This document shows positions 46,001-52,301 of a stretch of 52,301 nucleotides of DNA, one piece after another. How positions within the stretch are numbered: the stretch's first letter is position 1; each line of letters starts with the position of its first letter. Made by a program: the position numbers and the translations under genes. Below the pieces are notes generated by a model, which was given only the letters and a program-made list of their open reading frames with translations, had not been told where the DNA came from and did no database searches. The stretch is taken from the NCBI GenBank assembly GCA_003151425.1, contig PLXO01000125.1, positions 20,056 to 72,356 on the forward strand, written 5' to 3'. Source of the stretch: Acetobacteraceae bacterium (GTDB taxonomy: Bacteria; Pseudomonadota; Alphaproteobacteria; Acetobacterales; Acetobacteraceae).

Positions 46001-46220
46001 GATCATGGCAGGCCTGTTGCCGATCCTTTGGAGTAACGGAACCGGCTCCGAGGTCATGCGACGCATCGCGGTGCCGATGGTGGGCGGAATGGTCTCGTCC
46101 ACGATCCTGACCCTGCTCGTCATCCCGGCGATCTACACGATCGTCAAAGGATGGCGACTGCCCCAAGAGAACGCCGCGCCAGCCGCCGTCCACGAGCACG
46201 CAGCGCTGCCGGCCGAATGA
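43047..46220 (+). CDS. cusA: Heavy-metal RND efflux pump (CusA/CzcA family, Cu/Ag type)
   Basis: 1057 residues; its start overlaps the adaptor stop (ATGA). Full RND layout: TM1 (NKMLVLLATLMLVGLGVWSV), PLDALPDLSDTQVIVYTEYP, large periplasmic loops, and TM4 with the proton-relay motif ALGAMVDAAIVMIENAHKHV, which together with NIMSLGGIAIALG points to the monovalent-metal HME4 group. The second half has TM10-12, with AVGFIALAGVAAETGVVMLI and ending in VIPAIYTIVKGWRLP. It exports Cu(I) or Ag(I) across both membranes with CusB and CusC. Ends in a short tail rich in Ala, Glu and His. Confidence 0.95.
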   Translation: MIGRFIELCARNKMLVLLATLMLVGLGVWSVANTPLDALPDLSDTQVIVYTEYPGQAPQVVEDQVTYPLATALLAVPHAKVVRGFSDFGLSFVYVVFDDGTDLYWARSRVLEYLNFAAKRLPDGVTPALGPDASGVGWVYEYVVLGAQRTLAELRSIQDWIVRYNLVTAKGVAEVASVGGFEKQYQVVVDPGKLQAYGIPLGRVSDAVRASNRDVGGRTIEMSETEYMVRGRGYLRNTQDLGNVVLKADPSGSGTPVLLKDVARIELGPDERRGIAEMNGTGEVVGGIALKRDGADALTTIDNIKAKLEALKPGLPEGVSIEPVYDRSQLIDSAIHTLNHTLVEESLIVAAVCVVFLLHFRSALVAILTLPIGVLMAFTGMHALGIGSNIMSLGGIAIALGAMVDAAIVMIENAHKHVERLQPGEPRGPALIAAAKEVGPALFFSLLVIVAAFLPVFALEDQEGRLFKPLAYTKTFAMAGGAILSITLVPVLMLFLVRGHIIPEAKNPINRALIWIYRPVIRLVLRIPTLTVLAAIVVLGATVWPAARLGSEFMPSLNEGTLMFMPVTLPGLSVTKAAELLQTQDRIIKSFPEVASVFGKAGRAMTATDPAPVEMSETIVTLKPPSEWPAGMTVDQLIAQMNAALQLPGVSNAWTMPIKARIDMLSTGIRTPVGVKVFGPDLNQLDRLATKVVQVVHNVPGTTSAFAEHQEGGHYVEIEPDREAAARYGLSVDDVQKVVAVALGGETVTTTVEGRERYGVNVRYPRGLRDDPAAIASDVLVPTMSGAMVPLGQIASVRVTMGPPSIRTENAQPVAYIYVDLEGRDLGGYVAEASRKVAAQVKMPAGYHIEWSGQFEHLQRAEAKLKVVVPVTLVVIMVLLFLNFGRLAETFIVMLSVPFALVGGAWLMWWLGYNMSVAVAVGFIALAGVAAETGVVMLIYLDHALAEIRQQRLVEGVALSRTDLHRAIMTGAVERVRPKMMTVVAIMAGLLPILWSNGTGSEVMRRIAVPMVGGMVSSTILTLLVIPAIYTIVKGWRLPQENAAPAAVHEHAALPAE

Positions 46221-46277
46221 ACGCCACCTGCCCGGCTACGAGCGGTGAAGACGCCAGTGTGAAAGGGAGCCAAGCAG

Positions 46278-46403
46278 ATGATGGACCAGGGAATGATGCA
46301 AGGTGGCGCTCTGATGTGGGGCATGGGTTTGATCGGACTACTGGCAGTAATCGTTCCTGTCCTGCTCGTCGCCGCACTCGTGAAATACCTGTTCTTCCGG
46401 TAA
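46278..46403 (+). CDS. 41-residue Met-rich membrane peptide after cusA
   Basis: ATG 46278 (with a second ATG at 46281) lies behind AAGGGAG. The product MMDQGMMQGGALMWGMGLIG continues LLAVIVPVLLVAALVKYLFF: a Met-rich head and one membrane helix. The position directly after cusA, 57 bp downstream, and the Met content suggest a metal-linked accessory peptide. Too short for family assignment. Confidence 0.65.
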   Translation: MMDQGMMQGGALMWGMGLIGLLAVIVPVLLVAALVKYLFFR

Positions 46404-46409
46404 CGTGAT

Positions 46410-46644
46410 CGTCACGGTGCTCATCGGGGCGCCGGTGGCGATAACAGTCGAGCGGCAGACCATTCCAAGCGATATCGCGATTCCAGAAGTCGAATGCTTG
46501 CCGATTCGCTGCAAGCCGCTCCTGGGCTCGCGTCGGGGTCTGGGCAGCTTGCATGGCCTCGGCCAATGTCCGAACGGTTGCGTCTGATCCAAGCAGTGCT
46601 ACATCCGCCGGAATAGTTGTCTCCTGGCTGAATAACAGTAGCAA
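46410..46644 (-). pseudogene. Possible CcdA-type antitoxin remnant
   Basis: The minus-strand frame reads TTIPADVALLGSDATVRTLA, EAMQAAQ and QERLAANRQAFDFWNRDIAW-NGLPLDCYR. The end strongly recalls the CcdA C-terminus (ENREAI-YN-GLPL-YR), and the start recalls its ribbon-helix-helix. There is no proper stop after YR, no CcdB gene follows, and the basic N-terminal strand is missing. Apart from this, 46404-46724 holds nothing recognised. Confidence 0.4.
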
Positions 46645-46724
46645 TCATCTCGCGCACCCGCCACATTCGTGCGATACTGTTGCCCTATTGCTGCGATCCG
46701 ATTCCATTCCGCAAAGCCGCCTGC

Positions 46725-47681
46725 ATGATCCTGCCCCGCCGTCACGTCATCCCCCGCCGTCAGTTCATCGCCGGCGCGATTGCCGTCGCTGCCCTCGCCC
46801 CGGCCATGCCGGCGACCCCCCAATCGATGCTCGTCGAATTGGAACCCGACCAGGCGGCATCCGTCGCGCCGGCGACCCGCGCCGACCTTCCCGCGATACA
46901 GGCCCTCGCGCCGGCGCTGGTTCCGCCCGCCGTCCCGCCGCCGTGGCGACGCAACGCGGTCGCCGCGCCGCCGCTGGATGGGCGGCCGGCGATCACCCTC
47001 GTGATCGACGACATGGGCGTGACGCATCCCTACACGGCGCAGGCGGTGGCATTGCCGGGGCCGCTGACCCTCGCCTGGTTCCCCTTCGCGCGCGACCTGC
47101 CCGGCAAGGTCGCCGCCGCTGCCACGCGCGGGCACGAGGCGATGCTGCACATGCCGATGCAGTCCTACTCCGACAGCATCCGGCAGACCGGGCCGGACCC
47201 GCTGCGCATCGACCTGCCGCCCGAGGTCAACCGGGCCCTGCTGCGCGCGGCCATCGCCGCGGTGCCGGACAGCGTCGGCGTGAACAACCACATGGGTAGC
47301 GTCGCCACACTCGACCCGCTGCTGATGGAGCTGATGGCGCGCGAGGTGGCTGCCCACGGGATGCTGTTCCTGGACAGCGTGGTGGTGCCGCACAGCGTCG
47401 CGCTGGGCTGCGCCGAGGTGGCCGGCGTGCCGGCGGCCGCGCGCGACGTGTTCATCGACAACGTCGCCAAGCCGGCGGTGATCTGGGGCCAGCTCGCCGC
47501 GACCGAGGCGTTTGCCCGCCGACACGGCCACGCCATCGCCATTGCCCACCCGCGGCCGCACACGCTGGCGGCGCTCGAGGTGTGGCTGCCGACGCTGGCC
47601 GCCAAGGGGTTCGTCCTGTGGCCGCTGGCGGCGACGGTGGCGTGGCGCAACAACCTGGACCCGGCGCGCATCCCCACCTGA
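46725..47681 (+). CDS. Divergent polysaccharide deacetylase (COG2861 family)
   Basis: 318 residues from ATG 46725; TTG 46680 is less likely. The N-terminus has a twin-arginine-like signal PRRQFIAGAIAVAALAPAMP. The domain starts at PAITLVIDDMGVTHPYTAQA and includes LTLAWFPFARDLPGKVAAAA, RGHEAMLHMPMQSYS and SVGVNNHMGSVATLDPLLME. These replace the usual metal site of NodB enzymes, as in the YibQ/divergent group. The protein probably acts in the periplasm on cell-wall or surface glycan; activity is unproven. Ends AATVAWRNNLDPARIP. Confidence 0.85.
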   Translation: MILPRRHVIPRRQFIAGAIAVAALAPAMPATPQSMLVELEPDQAASVAPATRADLPAIQALAPALVPPAVPPPWRRNAVAAPPLDGRPAITLVIDDMGVTHPYTAQAVALPGPLTLAWFPFARDLPGKVAAAATRGHEAMLHMPMQSYSDSIRQTGPDPLRIDLPPEVNRALLRAAIAAVPDSVGVNNHMGSVATLDPLLMELMAREVAAHGMLFLDSVVVPHSVALGCAEVAGVPAAARDVFIDNVAKPAVIWGQLAATEAFARRHGHAIAIAHPRPHTLAALEVWLPTLAAKGFVLWPLAATVAWRNNLDPARIPT

Positions 47682-47742
47682 GGCGGCGGCGGGCCTGAGG
47701 CGGCGGCGGGCCGCGGAGCGCCGGATTGCAGGCGGCGGTGGC

Positions 47743-47904
47743 TTACTTGCCGCGCCGGCGACGCGCCCCGAACAGACCGGCGATGCCCGTCGCCAGCACG
47801 AGCAGCGTTGAGGGCTCGGGAACGGCGGCGGACGCCACGCTGATATCGTCGATGCCGAAGTCTTTGCCGAAGCCCTGGGTCTGGAAGCGTTGACAGGCAG
47901 GTCA
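47743..47904 (-). pseudogene. C-terminal scrap of a PEP-CTERM protein
   Basis: The minus frame reads FQTQGFGKDFGIDDISVASA, AVPEPSTLLVLATGIAGLFG and ARRRRGK, then stops at 47743. This is a complete PEP-CTERM sorting tail: VPEPST, one membrane helix and a basic end, used by exosortase systems. Only the last few residues of the domain before it remain, because an in-frame TGA lies directly upstream, near 47910. No exosortase gene is in the window. Confidence 0.7.
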
Positions 47905-47965
47905 GCATCCCGAATCCTAACCCCAATCAACGCTGCCGGGCCGGCGTGATGACACGGAGAGTGCG

Positions 47966-50496
<2,531 letters not shown>

Positions 50497-50505
50497 AAAA
50501 AAGCC

Positions 50506-50619
50506 TTCTCCCCCTCCCCTTGAGGGAGGGGGGAGGGGTCGGCGAGGTACGAAGCTGCGGAGCGACCCTGGCACCGACCCCTCCCCCCAACCCCCTCCCT
50601 CAAGGGGAGGGGGAGAATG
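50506..50619. repeat. Paired inverted palindromes between mreB and mreC
   Basis: Same composite as at 23551-23669: CTCCCCCTCCCCTTGAGGGA at left, its inverted copy at right, centre with CCCTGGCACCGACCCCTCCC. Confidence 0.85.
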
Positions 50620-50718
50620 GCAGGTCTGCGGCCTATCGGATCGCGGCGACGGATCGGCTATTATACCGCTCACGCCGGCGATAGCGTGCCCGGCGGCGTG
50701 CAACATAACGCCTGCATC

Positions 50719-51600
50719 ATGGAGGATTGGGCGGACGTGATCCCCCCACTGTCGATCCCGGCGCGGCAGGTCCTGTCGAAGCTGACCCTGCCGGTGCTGA
50801 TCGCCGCGTCGTTCGGCCTGCTGCTCGTGGGCAAGGCCGACACGCTGCTGGCGGACCGCGTCCGCATGGCGCTCGGCGACTCGCTGGCGCCGATCTACGT
50901 CGTGCTGTCGGAACCGCTCGGCCAAGCCCGCGCGGCCATCACCCAAATCACCGATCTGTGGGACATGCGGGCCGACAACGCGCGGCTGCGCGACGAGAAC
51001 GAGCGGCTGCGGCAGTGGCAGGCGACCGCGCTGGCGCTGGATGCCGAGAACCGACGGCTGAAGGCGGACCTGCACTGGGTGCCGGACCCGACAACCGCGT
51101 ACGTCACCGCGCGCGTGGTGGCCGATGCAGGTGGCGTCTACGCCAGGGCGGTGCTGCTGGCACTCGGGCCGAACCACTTCATCCACCGCGGCGAGATCGC
51201 GCTGGACGAAAGCGGCCTGGTCGGGCGGGTCAGCGAGGTCGGCGCGCGGACGGCGCGCGTGCTGCTGATCACCGACCTGAACAGCCGCATCCCGGTCATC
51301 CTGGAACCCAGCGGCGGCCACGCCATCATGACCGGCACCAACGGGCCACGCCCACGCCTGCTCTACTGGTCCGACGGCGCGCCGCCACGCGAGAACGAGC
51401 GGGTGGTGACCTCGCCCGAGGCCGACGCCTTCCCGGCCAATCTGCCGGTCGGCACCGTGCGCTTCAGTACCGCCAACGTCCCGGAGGTGCAGCCAACGGC
51501 GCGGCTCGATCGGCTGGAGGTGGTGCGCATCTTCGACTACGGCCTGAACGGCATGGCGCCGCCCGAAGCCGCCCGCCCGCTCGTCGAGCGGCTGCGCTGA
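50719..51600 (+). CDS. mreC: Rod-shape-determining protein MreC
   Basis: 293 residues from ATG 50719. GTG 50737, ten bases after GGAGGA, may be the true start; TTG or ATG starts further up (50617) fall in the palindrome. It has a short cytoplasmic head, a membrane helix LTLPVLIAASFGLLLVGKAD, a coiled coil (DNARLRDENERLRQWQATAL) and periplasmic beta domains with LGPNHFIHRGEIALDESGLV, GRVSEVGARTARVLLITDLN and NLPVGTVRF. It joins MreB to the penicillin-binding proteins. Confidence 0.95.
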   Translation: MEDWADVIPPLSIPARQVLSKLTLPVLIAASFGLLLVGKADTLLADRVRMALGDSLAPIYVVLSEPLGQARAAITQITDLWDMRADNARLRDENERLRQWQATALALDAENRRLKADLHWVPDPTTAYVTARVVADAGGVYARAVLLALGPNHFIHRGEIALDESGLVGRVSEVGARTARVLLITDLNSRIPVILEPSGGHAIMTGTNGPRPRLLYWSDGAPPRENERVVTSPEADAFPANLPVGTVRFSTANVPEVQPTARLDRLEVVRIFDYGLNGMAPPEAARPLVERLR

Positions 51601-51610
51601 GGCCGCGCCA

Positions 51611-52165
51611 ATGGCCCGCGACGAACAGATCCCCGGTATCCGCCCAAGACCGTCGCTCGGCCGGCGGCTCGACATCATGGCACGGCACAGCTTCCCGGCC
51701 ACCAGCACGGTGCTGCTGATGCTGCTGTGCGGCCTGCCGCTCGGCATCGCCGACCAGGCCGTGCTGCTGCCGGCGGTAACCCTGGCCGCGGTGTATTTCT
51801 GGTCCCTGTTCCGCCCCGCCGCCATGCCGCCGCCGATCGTCTTCCTGCTCGGCCTGCTGCTCGACCTGCTAGGCTACCTGCCGATCGGCAGCGGGGTCCT
51901 GACCCTCCTGCTGGTGCACGGCCTGGCCGCACGCTGGCGTCGCATGCTGACCCAACAGGGCTTCGTCACGGTGTGGCTCGCGTTCATCTGCGTGGGCGCC
52001 GGCGCCTCGGCCCTGCTCTGGGCGCTCACGTCACTGCTGTCACTGCGCCTCATGCCCCCCGGCCCGGCCCTGTTCCAGGCCACACTGACCGCCGCCCTCT
52101 ACCCGGCCCTGTCCGTGCTGCTGATCCGCGCCCACCGCACCATCGCCAACCCGGAGCGCGCCTGA
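51611..52165 (+). CDS. mreD: Rod-shape-determining membrane protein MreD
   Basis: 184 residues, ten bases after mreC. Five to six membrane helices, e.g. TSTVLLMLLCGLPLGIADQA, PPPIVFLLGLLLDLLGYLPI and GVLTLLLVHGLAARWRRMLT. The LLLDLLGYLPIG turn is typical of MreD. It completes the rod complex; mrdA/rodA would normally follow but lie beyond the window. Confidence 0.93.
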   Translation: MARDEQIPGIRPRPSLGRRLDIMARHSFPATSTVLLMLLCGLPLGIADQAVLLPAVTLAAVYFWSLFRPAAMPPPIVFLLGLLLDLLGYLPIGSGVLTLLLVHGLAARWRRMLTQQGFVTVWLAFICVGAGASALLWALTSLLSLRLMPPGPALFQATLTAALYPALSVLLIRAHRTIANPERA

Positions 52166-52277
52166 CATGGGCGGAGCCCGGCCCGCGACGAAAAGCAAGG
52201 CCAGGGGCTCCGCCCCTGGACCCCGCCCGTTGGTTGGGGCGAGGGAGGGGGGACCGAGGCGCGCTTGGGGGGCACCT

Positions 52278-52301
52278 CCACACCGGCGATCGCCGGTGTG
52301 G
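52278..52301. repeat. 24-bp perfect palindrome at the window end
   Basis: CCACACCGGCGA followed by TCGCCGGTGTGG is perfectly self-complementary, with GCGATCGC at its centre. It may be a terminator or a dispersed palindrome; the following DNA is not visible. Confidence 0.7.

Overview
The window is very GC-rich DNA with strong G/C third-codon bias. It most likely comes from the chromosome of an alphaproteobacterium of the Acetobacteraceae (Rhodospirillales). The basis is a class II (alphaproteobacterial-type) AroA next to Cmk, an mreBCD locus, a short Hint_2-domain secreted protein, and a small-gene cassette that I remember, unchecked, from Acetobacteraceae genomes. No database was searched. 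Family names rest on motifs I recognise.

Layout. 1-8.6 kb: the end of a membrane glycosyltransferase (cut by the window edge), a haloacetate-dehalogenase-like hydrolase, a DinB protein, an ectoine-hydrolase-like M24 enzyme, a double GNAT, a GT4 glycosyltransferase and two coupled PLP aminotransferases. 8.6-17.1 kb: an accessory, decaying zone holding a three-gene cassette, several tandem-repeat arrays, remnants (EamA, PotI, a DUF4160/DUF2442 pair), a repetitive lipoprotein, a keto-pentenoate hydratase and a 25-codon membrane peptide. 17.2-19.3 kb: aroA-cmk. The rpsA gene that usually follows cmk is absent and is replaced by a large inverted repeat and half a tRNA. 20.2-35.3 kb: a long co-directional catabolic cluster of amidase remnant, LysR regulator, dipeptide-type ABC importer (substrate-binding protein, two permeases, two ATPases), AtuA-like protein, DUF4387, BKACE, GMC oxidoreductase, SelA-like PLP enzyme and M81 (MlrC-like) metallohydrolase. 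35.4-37.2 kb: a beta-repeat protein split from its Hint domain by a run of seven G. 37.4-39.3 kb: small membrane proteins and cysQ. 39.5-46.4 kb: a copper/silver efflux operon (Met/Cys-rich periplasmic protein, FixH-like protein, TolC, adaptor, CusA, small membrane protein). 46.7-52.2 kb: divergent polysaccharide deacetylase, a PEP-CTERM scrap, a class III aminotransferase and mreB-mreC-mreD.

How the parts work together. The catabolic cluster reads as one regulated system: import of a peptide- or amine-like substrate, then hydrolysis, oxidation, ammonia elimination and beta-keto acid cleavage. The substrate is unknown. The cus operon is a standard three-part efflux pump with accessory metal-binding proteins. 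mreBCD is the rod-shape module.

The most unusual signal is pervasive short tandem expansion. Inside genes the repeat units are 15, 18, 24 or 45 bp, all frame-preserving. Outside genes they are 13, 17 or 19 bp, or about 96 bp. At two junctions of the ABC-importer operon the expansions have become repeat-built mini-ORFs, each tied to its neighbours by ATGA stop/start overlaps. Dispersed palindromes sit between co-directional genes, and homopolymer G runs sit exactly at two reading-frame breaks.
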